64,000 bases of DNA, taken from NCBI GenBank assembly GCA_041662445.1, contig JBAZSL010000008.1, positions 9,049 to 73,048 of the forward strand, given 5' to 3'. The notes beneath the pieces are model-generated. The model was not told the DNA's origin. It saw only the letters and a list, made by a program, of their open reading frames with translations, and made no database searches. This DNA is from UASB124 sp041662445 (GTDB lineage Bacteria > Babelota > Babeliae > Babelales > RVW-14). Both the position numbers and the translations under genes were made by a program. Below are positions 8,071-16,008 of this stretch, one piece after another (positions within the stretch are counted from its first letter, which is position 1; every line of letters starts with the position of its first letter).

Positions 8071-9168
8071 TTAGATAGTACTGTTCTCTGCAGCATTTGC
8101 GCCAGCTGGTACTGCTGAGTTTTTCATATTATCAAGCAGCATTTGCAAAATTGATGGGCCACACTTTGTCACAATCGGCTGAAGTATTTTTAACTTAACT
8201 ATGTTAGTTAACCAATTGCCTGAATAAACGTTACTGACGAATTGATGAACGAGCTGTTCCGTGTCGGTCTCATGGTTAGTTTTTGCAACTTTAAGTGCTT
8301 CCTGCAGAAGCATAAGATTCTGGTATGCACTGGTAAGAGCAAACATGAGCGTTCGAATTGCCGTGATTGATGGCAGCAGTGTTGCTGTGGGTGGTCTTTG
8401 TTCGATTTCGTATATTTTATCGGCATAGCCACCAAGGAGTTCCTTTGCTTTGGCAATAAGTTTCTCGGTGTTTACAGCGTCTTTTATGATGGATGCTTTT
8501 TCATATTCTGTCATGAACACGAGATATTCGTCCGCTAAGTTTGGTGCGATAGCACAAAGGTCAACATCAAATGCCTTACGTGATAAACGAGACTTCCAGG
8601 TAAACCACCACCACTTGAAGGATTTTTTGGCGATGGTGCGAATAAGCGTGTTGATAGTCGTGTGGTCTATGACGCAAGGTTGGGCGTGTTGCGGCATCGA
8701 CATGTGTGCCATGTGTTGAAGCCACCCAAAAAGATATGCGTATACCGTTCCAAGAATGCGACGATGCTCGTGTGAGCCGATATTAATGCCGATGGTATCG
8801 TGAGAATTAGTGGTATCGATGGTCAAGAACTGCAGTTTGAGACGTGTCTGCTTTGTGGCTTGCAAAAATTCCTGGAGAAGAAAATTGTGGCGTATGAGCC
8901 CGTGAACATCACCTAGGTCACCGTGCCGTAACCCTGCTTTTTTCGTCGATTCCCAGAAAGCGATGATGTGTTGAAGATTTTCATCAAGGACTGCTTCGCG
9001 TATCAATGTCTTTGAAAAATCGGCAACAAGCGATTCTATCTGCGCAACGAGTTCTGTGTGTAACTCCTTAAGCCTGGCTATGGAGGGGGCAGCCTGAGTG
9101 TTCTCTGCGCACATAGTGGCGCCGCATACTACAAATACTACAGCGGGCAAAATGTATCTGAGCTTCAT
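8071..9168 (-). CDS. Secreted protein of unknown function
   Basis: The 365-residue product begins with a clear Sec signal peptide (MKLRYILPAVVFVVCGATMC..., cleavage likely after the AENTQAA region). The rest is predicted mostly helical, with charged and Leu-rich segments and no recognised catalytic motif. It starts nine bases after the stop of the upstream 720-residue secreted gene, so the two are almost certainly one operon and may work together. The C-terminal tail is Ala/Asn rich and probably disordered. No family is recognised. Confidence 0.7.
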   Translation of the reverse strand: MKLRYILPAVVFVVCGATMCAENTQAAPSIARLKELHTELVAQIESLVADFSKTLIREAVLDENLQHIIAFWESTKKAGLRHGDLGDVHGLIRHNFLLQEFLQATKQTRLKLQFLTIDTTNSHDTIGINIGSHEHRRILGTVYAYLFGWLQHMAHMSMPQHAQPCVIDHTTINTLIRTIAKKSFKWWWFTWKSRLSRKAFDVDLCAIAPNLADEYLVFMTEYEKASIIKDAVNTEKLIAKAKELLGGYADKIYEIEQRPPTATLLPSITAIRTLMFALTSAYQNLMLLQEALKVAKTNHETDTEQLVHQFVSNVYSGNWLTNIVKLKILQPIVTKCGPSILQMLLDNMKNSAVPAGANAAENSTI

Positions 9169-9177
9169 GACGTGCCG

Positions 9178-11340
9178 TTACGACTGTGCTGCTCGGTCAA
9201 ATGCAGGCAAAAATTCTGGCAGATAATTTGCAATTGCATAACGGAAGGTGCGTGAAAATCTGCGGATATGTAAAGACTTACTCATGATGTATTCCATTAC
9301 GTTAAACAATTTTTGCTTAAGCGGTGCATAGGCTGGATTGTTTTCGTTAAAGTCACGTAACATTTCCTGGAACTCAACGCCACTGACGATAAGCCCAAGG
9401 TCATGAGTTGTGGCAGAATTTTGTGATAGCGATTCGCTTCTGAGCGAGATAATTTTTTGTTGCAACTCTTCAGTATAGGTTATGTATTGCGGTTGAGTTA
9501 TGCGTGTGTAATAGAGGCGTGCAAGCTCACGCTGCTCTTCGGGAAGAGCTTCTATGCGAGCTTTTTCGATGGCAAGGTGCTGATCGAGTAATTCAATTTC
9601 ATTCTGATACAATTGTGCACGTTGCGTAGCAAGTTTGTCTTGTGATGGTCTTTGTGCCTCTATGCGGTTTTCGAGTAGTGCAATTTTTTGGCGAAGATTA
9701 ACGGGTACTTCTTCACCGATTGTTTCAAACTCGGTGGCCATTGATTGCAACTTTTCAAGTTCTTTAACAAGTTCTGGGTCCTCTAATCCGCAGTCGTGCA
9801 TTTCTGTAACAGCGGCAGCGCGAAGCTGCTCAATCTCTGCCAGCTCATGTTCGAGCGCTTCATGTTCTTGGCGTGCAATCGCTATTTTTTCGTTAATAGC
9901 TGTAGCATTTTGGCCGAGCTGAAGTGCATGGGCATAGACGTCATACGTTGTTTGTGCCTTGTTGAGCGCGATAAGCAGTTCTTGCTTGCGTAAATCTAAT
10001 CTTTTAATAGGGGATTCAGTTTTATCAGTTAGCCCATGGCTGCCGCGATTCTCAACCTTTTTTTCACTAGCTGCGAGCCCTCTTTCAATACGTTTTACCG
10101 ATTCTTTTCCAGCGCTACTTTGTAAAAATGCTTGAAGGCGCAATTGTCGCTTGGTGCCTTGGGCACAACGGTCTTGATGCTTTTTAGCCGCATCAGGATT
10201 ACTTCTTAAATAGGCGGCATGAATAGCGGTATATTCAGCAATTGCCCGCGCTAGAATAAGGGCACTCATTTTGACTGAATCAATAAGTTCAAGTTGATCG
10301 GTGACGCAGGCAACCCAATGGTGGCCATGTGTGTCTTCCGCTTTAATAAATTGTGGGAACGTTGATACTTTTTGTGCCGCATCGCTGAGTTCTTTTGGAA
10401 TTCGTGATGTTGAAAAAGCAGTGCCCATTGACGTGAATCTGAGAACGCTCTTACCCGTCATAAACTCTTGAGCGGTATAACGTTGCTGTAATGTAGCCAG
10501 GTAGAGAGTTGCCGCTGAATCTGTTGCTACTGGTATGGCATAAACCGTACGTGGACAAAGACGTGCAAATTGTGCTGGATCAAGAGTAATCGTTTTATCT
10601 TTCAATCCCATCCAAAGCGTGTCGATAATTTCTATTACGTAAGGAATGGTCTCATTGATAAAATCACGTAGAGGTGCTGGAATATGTTGGGAAATTGTTA
10701 TGGATTCGAGGCCAGGATTGTCGGCAAGACTTAATTTAATAAGAAGCCGTAAAATCTCGTTACCCAACGCGAATGGATCCATGGCGTGATGTTGTTGGTA
10801 AGTTTGAGCAAGTATGAAAAGTTTGAGATAAAAAAGCCTTGCCGGTGTGAGATGCGCTTGGGTTATCCAACGTAGTAAAGGAAGTTGTGCAACATGTTGA
10901 GCAAGAGCATCTTGTGCAAGTGCGGCTCCGAGTTCTTTAAGGCTGAAGATTTGTGCAGTCTCGCCTGGTTGAGGCAATATGGGACGTAGTTGAACTGGTA
11001 TTTGAGGCATAGGCGAAAATATATCTTCTGACCCACTAAAACCCCAGTTAATAACCAGTTCTTGATTAAGTTGTGGAATAGATACAACGATTTCACGTGC
11101 TGTATGATAATTTAATCGTCGTATATCAGTGGTAAGCTTTTTCGCAAAGTCGGTGATGATGCCAAGATCAATGGTCTTCGGTGATTCTGATTCACCTGGC
11201 TCTTGAAGAGATAGAGCAGCTCCTGGTTCTTGAGCAGCACTGTCGCCTACTGCACGAGCGAATGTTACGAACAATGACAGCACGATACACGAATAGGCGA
11301 AAAATTTATACGAATAGATTGTCGATGATCTCTGCAACAT
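9178..11340 (-). CDS. Secreted coiled-coil protein of unknown function
   Basis: The start at ATG 11340 is chosen over a TTG 21 bases earlier because GGGAGGGG lies just upstream of the ATG. The 720-residue product has a signal peptide (MLQRSSTIYSYKFFAYSCIVLSLFVTFARA). A globular part (about 50-380) of unrecognised fold contains Leu- and Gln-rich helices. A long coiled coil (about 400-630) is rich in Glu, Gln, Leu and Arg heptads, and a short helical tail follows. It is the first gene of a two-gene operon with the 365-residue secreted protein. A periplasmic or surface structural role is only a guess. Confidence 0.7.
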   Translation of the reverse strand: MLQRSSTIYSYKFFAYSCIVLSLFVTFARAVGDSAAQEPGAALSLQEPGESESPKTIDLGIITDFAKKLTTDIRRLNYHTAREIVVSIPQLNQELVINWGFSGSEDIFSPMPQIPVQLRPILPQPGETAQIFSLKELGAALAQDALAQHVAQLPLLRWITQAHLTPARLFYLKLFILAQTYQQHHAMDPFALGNEILRLLIKLSLADNPGLESITISQHIPAPLRDFINETIPYVIEIIDTLWMGLKDKTITLDPAQFARLCPRTVYAIPVATDSAATLYLATLQQRYTAQEFMTGKSVLRFTSMGTAFSTSRIPKELSDAAQKVSTFPQFIKAEDTHGHHWVACVTDQLELIDSVKMSALILARAIAEYTAIHAAYLRSNPDAAKKHQDRCAQGTKRQLRLQAFLQSSAGKESVKRIERGLAASEKKVENRGSHGLTDKTESPIKRLDLRKQELLIALNKAQTTYDVYAHALQLGQNATAINEKIAIARQEHEALEHELAEIEQLRAAAVTEMHDCGLEDPELVKELEKLQSMATEFETIGEEVPVNLRQKIALLENRIEAQRPSQDKLATQRAQLYQNEIELLDQHLAIEKARIEALPEEQRELARLYYTRITQPQYITYTEELQQKIISLRSESLSQNSATTHDLGLIVSGVEFQEMLRDFNENNPAYAPLKQKLFNVMEYIMSKSLHIRRFSRTFRYAIANYLPEFLPAFDRAAQS

Positions 11341-11552
11341 AGTACCCCTCCCACAAGGCAATTTATATAGCTGTATAAAACGAGAATCGGTGGGAGCATA
11401 GCATGAAAGTTGACAGAACGCAAATAGATTCCTAGGAGCTCAATGCTTGCTGGGACGGTGTAATTAAATATAATATTTCTATTAATCAAGTTGGTTGACA
11501 AGGATGGAGAGCTCGTCAAACTGAGTCGCATTACCCGGGGTCAAGAATTGTT

Positions 11553-13658
11553 ATGGCAATGGCATTAAAACGACTTGTTTACATTATATTGAGCTGTCTT
11601 GGTGTAGTGGCAACGATATGGTTGGAGCTTTTTGTTCAGCGCAAGCAGCATCTTATTGGCGGTGGCGTCAATAGGCCCTTCTTATTTTTGCTTATCAATG
11701 TCCACGTTGTCATTGTGGTGGTACTTCTTTACATCATCATTCGACAGAGCATTAAGCTTTTCTCAGAGCGGACCAAAGGGTCAGCCGGAAGTGTTTTTAG
11801 AAGTAATTTAGCCTTTGCCTTTATTCTGCTTTCAGTAACGCCATCGTTTTTTGTTTTTTTCTCAGCAGGAAAGTTTATTACCAAAAGCATTGATCGATGG
11901 TTTCAGGCGCGTCTTGCGCGTGGTTTTGAGCATGCGCTCGACCTTCACCGCCAACATACGCATATGCTTCGCAATGATCTTATACGTTATGGGCAAGGCC
12001 TTACGCTGTCGAATGCATATAAGCCACATCCTCCCTACACGGTGTATATTTGGACGTTGCCGGGTCTAACTGGTCCGCTTGGTTCATTGCGTGACGAAGT
12101 TAAACAGTGGCGCGTGTTTCGTGTATCAAATGACCGTACCATGAAAAGCCTCAAGGAGCGATTTCTCCAAAAGATTGCCACGGCTTCACGTCAGGGTGAA
12201 GCATTTGATTTTTATGGTTCACTTTATTTTGTACGACGCGTTGATGGCACCTTTTATATTGCTATCTACCGTTATGCCGACAGTGTGCGACAGTCGCTCA
12301 TCGGACTGCAGAACTCGATTGATGATTACCGCCACTTATATGGAATGCGTGATTCGATTTACACCAATTATACGTTTACCTTTTTTGCCGTTGCGCTTTT
12401 AGTGCTCTTCCTTTCCCTCTGGTGCGCCTTCTATCTTGCCCGTGGTATGAGCAAGCCTATACAAGAACTTCTTGATGCGACCGAAAAGGTTGAGCAAGGG
12501 TGTTGGGATGTACAGGTTCCCATTGATCGTTCAAATGATCTATATTCTCTTGCCAGCGGATTTAATAAAATGGCGAAGGCTGTTCGTCGTGCACATGCCC
12601 AGTTGGAGCTTAAGCATAAAGAGATGCTCGCGATACTTGAAAACCTATCGGGTGCCGTTTTTTGGGTAAACAATGTAGGGCGTATTATTTTTTGTAATGC
12701 GGCTGCGCAACGCCTTTTAAGCGAGATTGCCCCTTCTGTCGATATTCGTAATAAACGTATTTGGGTCCTCGGAAGCTCAATTAGAGCAAAATTTTTAGGT
12801 ATTGCACGGGAACTTGTGGCATCTGGTAAAAATCAAATAAGCAAAGAGATAGAGCTTCCACTTGAGCATGAAAAAAGGACCTTCTTTGTTTTTGGGCGGG
12901 TACTCGTACGGAGTAATCCTGATGAAGCGGCCACGCGTAGTCTGCTTATTGTTATTGAAGATCTCACTGATATTGTAAAAAACAACAGGCTTAAAACTTG
13001 GCAGGAGGCGGCAAAGCAGCTTGCCCATGAAATTAAGAATCCTTTAACGCCTATTCAGCTTGCCACCCAGAGACTGCAAAGAAAATTTGCTACCTCTACG
13101 CATGACGATTCTGTGATATTGACATGTACAACCACCATATTGCAGCAAGTTCAAATTATTAGAGATCTTGTTTCGCATTTTTCGCTCTTTGCTTCAATGC
13201 CGGCACTCTGTGTTGAAGATGTGAACATCTCCCAGCTTGTTGAGGAGTTGGCGTGTCTGTATCGCGTAAGTTATCCGGATGTTGGTATAACGTGTTCTCT
13301 TTCAGCTTCCGAGATAGTGGTGAAAACTGATCGCACAAAGATGCGACGAGTATTGGTGAATTTACTCGATAACAGTGTTCGTGCTCTGATGCGCCATGAC
13401 GGGAGTGGCAAAAAAATTGTTATTACGGTTACCTATGATGGAGCTCGCTCTCGGCTGGATATTATTTTCTCAGATAATGGTCCTGGCATTGCGCAATCAG
13501 TTAAAGATATATTGTTTCTTCCCTACGTTTCTACCGAACAAAAGAACATGGGACTTGGGCTAGCGATCGTACATGACATTATAAAGCAGATGGGGGGTAC
13601 GATATCGCTTGTCTCTGTCAAGGAAGGGGCCACCTTTCACATCGTTTTACCTCTATAG
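11553..13658 (+). CDS. NtrY-like sensor histidine kinase
   Basis: A 701-residue membrane sensor kinase of the NtrY type. The N-terminus has three membrane helices (about 8-30, 45-68, 88-108), then an extracytoplasmic part and a further helix (about 275-298). HAMP follows (ARGMSKPIQELLDATEKV), then a PAS-like domain (ILENLSGAVFWVNNVGRIIFCN). The HisKA box is AHEIKNPLTPIQLATQRL with His492 as phosphorylation site, and the HATPase domain has NLLDNSVRAL, DNGPGI and GLGLAIVHDIIKQMGG. Known NtrY proteins pair with the response regulator NtrX; no regulator gene is adjacent, so this kinase is an orphan here. The signal it reads is unknown. It is divergent from the secreted operon on its left. Confidence 0.88.
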   Translation: MAMALKRLVYIILSCLGVVATIWLELFVQRKQHLIGGGVNRPFLFLLINVHVVIVVVLLYIIIRQSIKLFSERTKGSAGSVFRSNLAFAFILLSVTPSFFVFFSAGKFITKSIDRWFQARLARGFEHALDLHRQHTHMLRNDLIRYGQGLTLSNAYKPHPPYTVYIWTLPGLTGPLGSLRDEVKQWRVFRVSNDRTMKSLKERFLQKIATASRQGEAFDFYGSLYFVRRVDGTFYIAIYRYADSVRQSLIGLQNSIDDYRHLYGMRDSIYTNYTFTFFAVALLVLFLSLWCAFYLARGMSKPIQELLDATEKVEQGCWDVQVPIDRSNDLYSLASGFNKMAKAVRRAHAQLELKHKEMLAILENLSGAVFWVNNVGRIIFCNAAAQRLLSEIAPSVDIRNKRIWVLGSSIRAKFLGIARELVASGKNQISKEIELPLEHEKRTFFVFGRVLVRSNPDEAATRSLLIVIEDLTDIVKNNRLKTWQEAAKQLAHEIKNPLTPIQLATQRLQRKFATSTHDDSVILTCTTTILQQVQIIRDLVSHFSLFASMPALCVEDVNISQLVEELACLYRVSYPDVGITCSLSASEIVVKTDRTKMRRVLVNLLDNSVRALMRHDGSGKKIVITVTYDGARSRLDIIFSDNGPGIAQSVKDILFLPYVSTEQKNMGLGLAIVHDIIKQMGGTISLVSVKEGATFHIVLPL

Positions 13659-13775
13659 AAAATGATATTCAGTAGGGAGACATCAAAAAAATTTGATTTT
13701 TCCCAATCTTTTTTCTAATGTAGGGGGGTGTTGAGAACATTTTTTACAGTGAGTTTTTTATCAGGAGATAGATTT

Positions 13776-14030
13776 ATGCAGAAGCATGTGCTTCTTAACG
13801 CCTTGGGCGTAGCTACGTTGTCATTGTTTTGTGCCTGCACAATGATGGATAAAAAAGAAGAGGCTAAGCCAGTTGAGCCAACACCAATGGCAGAAGCCGC
13901 TCAGGTTCCTGCTGATGTTGCAGCACAACCAGAGGCTCCTGTAGCAGCTCCTCAAGAAGTTGCGCAAGCCTCAACTCCAGCTCCTGTGCAAGCTGAACAA
14001 GCTCCAGTAGCCGCAGAGGCAAAAGCTTAA
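13776..14030 (+). CDS. Small Pro/Ala/Gln-rich putative lipoprotein
   Basis: The start at ATG 13776 has AGGAG eight bases upstream; reading further upstream only adds unlikely residues. The 84-residue product has a signal sequence MQKHVLLNALGVATLSLFCAC ending in a near-consensus lipobox, so Cys21 may be lipidated. The remainder is a low-complexity tail of Pro, Ala, Gln, Val and Glu (PVEPTPMAEAAQVPAD...), likely disordered. A strong hairpin follows the stop. No homologue is recognised. A cell-wall-spanning or surface tether role is conceivable but unproven. Confidence 0.65.
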   Translation: MQKHVLLNALGVATLSLFCACTMMDKKEEAKPVEPTPMAEAAQVPADVAAQPEAPVAAPQEVAQASTPAPVQAEQAPVAAEAKA

Positions 14031-14054
14031 TATTTAAAAAAAGCTTTTTCATAC

Positions 14055-14082
14055 AGAAGGGCACCGAATTCGGTGCCCTTCT
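14055..14082. terminator. Bidirectional hairpin terminator
   Basis: AGAAGGGCACCG-AATT-CGGTGCCCTTCT is a perfect 12-bp stem. It sits between the lipoprotein gene (stop 14030) and the convergent hydrolase gene (stop 14102), so it can serve both. The T run is weak on the plus strand; on the minus strand it is followed by TGTATGAAAAAGC. Confidence 0.75.
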
Positions 14083-14101
14083 TGCTTGATATCAACATAT
14101 G

Positions 14102-15043
14102 TTAGACCGCAGTTGGTACTACCTGTTTGATGAAATCTATAATTTTTATGCGATAAAGCATGGCGTGTTTTGAATGCAGCCTGACGTGTCGGCAATGCGG
14201 TGCAATCCATAATTGAGATTTTTGATTGCGTGCACGCGCATACAGCGCAACAGAATTTTTGGGTGGGATATACGTATCATTGCAGGCATGTATAAAAAGA
14301 ATTGGCTGTTGTACCGACATGACACTTTCGATCGGATTCATATCTTTAAGATTACAGCCGGCGATGTACTGAAACATGGCTCTGATGACCGGGAAGAATG
14401 GATAATGTGGCAAATTAGCCTTGGAGCAAAAAATCCTCCGTACGGTTGATTCGAGGCGTGCATATGATGAATCAATAATCAAAGCATCACACAGCGTTGG
14501 CTCAATTTCCGCCGCGCGAATACTAGCGGCTCCCCCCATAGAAAGACCCAAAATAATGAGCGGTAATTTGCTGCTGGTTTGGTTGCGTACATAATGCGCT
14601 GCTGCTATAACATCCCTGTATTCCAAACACCCTATGGTAGTAACGTATCCCTCACTTTGCCCGTGTGCTCTGAAATCAAACATCAGAACGTTCCATTCAG
14701 GGAAAAGTTCCATATAAGGGTACATAAATTCTTTTGCCCCCTTATACCCATGACACACAATGAGATTAGCTTTTGGCTGGGGGCGTTGAATAAAAATCCC
14801 CGTCAACGTGAGCCCGTCTGCAGTAGTAAACTTAACTTCACCGGTTCCTGGAGTATTAAGTAATTCCGTTCGGATTTCGCGCGTAATATGCGACATGCTG
14901 CTGTTATAAATAACATAATCACGTGGTGCATACGTAAGTTTTTTGAGCGCGTAATATGAAATACCAAAAACTATTGCTGCTGCAATACCTATAAAGGCTG
15001 CACTAAGATAAAGAAAATGCCGCAGCGTTATTGAAATCTTCAC
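14102..15043 (-). CDS. Membrane-anchored alpha/beta hydrolase
   Basis: One N-terminal membrane helix (about 8-32) anchors a serine hydrolase domain. The nucleophile elbow is LGLSMGGAAS, the acid lies in HACNDTYIPP and the His in APHCRHVRLH, giving a full Ser-Asp-His triad. An oxyanion-region HGYKG precedes. The architecture resembles the YqkD/Bem46-type group. The substrate is unknown. It starts with GTG at 15043, overlapping the stop of the HIT gene (GTGA), so the two are translationally coupled. The catalytic domain may face the periplasm if the helix is a signal anchor. Confidence 0.82.
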   Translation of the reverse strand: MKISITLRHFLYLSAAFIGIAAAIVFGISYYALKKLTYAPRDYVIYNSSMSHITREIRTELLNTPGTGEVKFTTADGLTLTGIFIQRPQPKANLIVCHGYKGAKEFMYPYMELFPEWNVLMFDFRAHGQSEGYVTTIGCLEYRDVIAAAHYVRNQTSSKLPLIILGLSMGGAASIRAAEIEPTLCDALIIDSSYARLESTVRRIFCSKANLPHYPFFPVIRAMFQYIAGCNLKDMNPIESVMSVQQPILFIHACNDTYIPPKNSVALYARARNQKSQLWIAPHCRHVRLHSKHAMLYRIKIIDFIKQVVPTAV

Positions 15044-15390
15044 AGAGAAAGTCCATGTTCATAAAGATTTTTTCCGGCAAGAAGATGCAGATGAAGGTGC
15101 ATGATGCTTTGGCCGGCCGCCGCCCCATTATTGATGATTAAATTGAATGCCTGCGCAGGCATTTTGGTGCCAAGGTCGCGTGCAATCTTCATCATATGCC
15201 AACAATATTCTGCATCCTTATCAGTAAGTGAACTTACCGACTCAACATGAATTTTAGGGATAATGAGATAATGCGTAGGCGCTTTGGGGGCGATATCAGA
15301 CACAACAATGACATGTTCGTTTTCAGTGATAATGGTGCTGGGAATGGTTTTTTGAATTATTTTGCAGAAGATACAGGTTGGTGATAACAC
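15040..15390 (-). CDS. HIT-family (HINT-like) nucleotide-binding hydrolase
   Basis: The 116-residue protein has the histidine triad IMHLHLHLLAG near its end and the N-terminal CIFCKII zinc-type CxxC found in HINT proteins. NLIINNGAAAGQSI precedes the triad. Such proteins hydrolyse purine nucleoside phosphoramidates. The start is GTG 15390, six bases after an AGGAG. Longer readings of the frame would run into the tRNA-Leu gene and add a tRNA-derived sequence, so they are rejected. It lies about 30 bp downstream of tRNA-Leu and is coupled to the hydrolase gene that follows. Confidence 0.88.
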   Translation of the reverse strand: MLSPTCIFCKIIQKTIPSTIITENEHVIVVSDIAPKAPTHYLIIPKIHVESVSSLTDKDAEYCWHMMKIARDLGTKMPAQAFNLIINNGAAAGQSIMHLHLHLLAGKNLYEHGLSL

Positions 15391-15420
15391 GGTAACTCCT
15401 GAATGGGTTATTAAGATTAA

Positions 15421-15504
15421 TGCCGAAGGTCGGACTCGAACCGACACAGTGTCGCCACCACGGGATTTTGAGTCCCGCGCGTCTACCAATTTCGCCACTT
15501 CGGC
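15421..15504 (-). tRNA. tRNA-Leu (CAA)
   Basis: On the minus strand the acceptor is GCCGAAG / CTTCGGC with discriminator A. The anticodon stem CGGGA/TCCCG holds loop CTCAAAA (anticodon CAA). A long variable arm (TGGTGGCGACACTGT region) identifies a class II tRNA. The T arm has GGTTCGAGTCC. No CCA is encoded. Confidence 0.95.
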
Positions 15505-15640
15505 ATGTCAAATGAGCAACAGCCCAAGGCTAACAAAATGAACTGCTACGTCAAGGGGAAATGCCGCGTAGTATGAGAAGTAAAGTGATACTATCAATTT
15601 CTGACAATAATTATTGGAATATGATCCCGCTCGCCCCGCC

Positions 15641-15668
15641 TGTCCGCCATAGCCTTGGCGTCGGCGGG
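15641..15668 (+). repeat. Dispersed GC-rich repeat, copy 1
   Basis: TGTCCGCCATAGCC, six bases, then TCGGCGGG. The same 14-base core and 3' arm recur in reverse orientation at 54684-54714. The arms CCGCC / GGCGG make it self-complementary. It looks like a REP-type intergenic palindrome. Confidence 0.6.
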
Positions 15669-15708
15669 AGTGATTTGCCTTGCAAATCGTATCGAGGGGT
15701 ACGAACGG

Positions 15709-15733
15709 CCGGCTGCGCTTCTGAAGCAGCCGG
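15709..15733 (+). terminator. Strong hairpin CCGGCTGC/GCAGCCGG
   Basis: Perfect 8-bp stem with a nine-base loop, followed by GGTTTTG. No plus-strand gene precedes it, so a terminator role is uncertain; it may be part of the GC-rich repeat block. Confidence 0.4.
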
Positions 15734-16008
15734 GGTTTTGATAGTAGGTTTCAATTTCTAAATTGTGGGAATGGTATCGGGGCATCGAATACCCATGTTT
15801 TGTTAACAACGACACGTTATCCCACAGCCCGTCATATCACATTACTCCAATCGCATTTTTCACCAGATTAATCTAGCCCTAGTAAATCCGTCACTATCTG
15901 TATTTCATTGACTCTCTGAAATTGTTTTCTGTAGGGTGATAGTGGAGAGATTCAGGGGGACGGAGGGAATAGGCAAACGCGTTTATCGAAAAACGCGAGG
16001 GGGGTGGG

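Larger units (their letters stand above)
15505..16008. other. 504-bp intergenic region with GC-rich elements
   Basis: No gene was found between tRNA-Leu and the clostripain-like gene. The AT-rich flanks differ sharply from a GC-rich block at about 15625-15735 that carries a REP-like element and a strong hairpin, listed separately. A possible promoter for the next gene is TTGACT near 15908, but its -10 is poor. The G-rich stretch just before 16009 (gagggggg) supplies the ribosome site. Confidence 0.6.

Noticed and set aside
15391..15498. A longer start for the HIT protein giving MAKLVDARDSKSRGG...
   Set aside because: That N-terminus is the translated antisense-free reading of tRNA-Leu, a well-known artefact. 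GTG 15390 with AGGAG is the better start.
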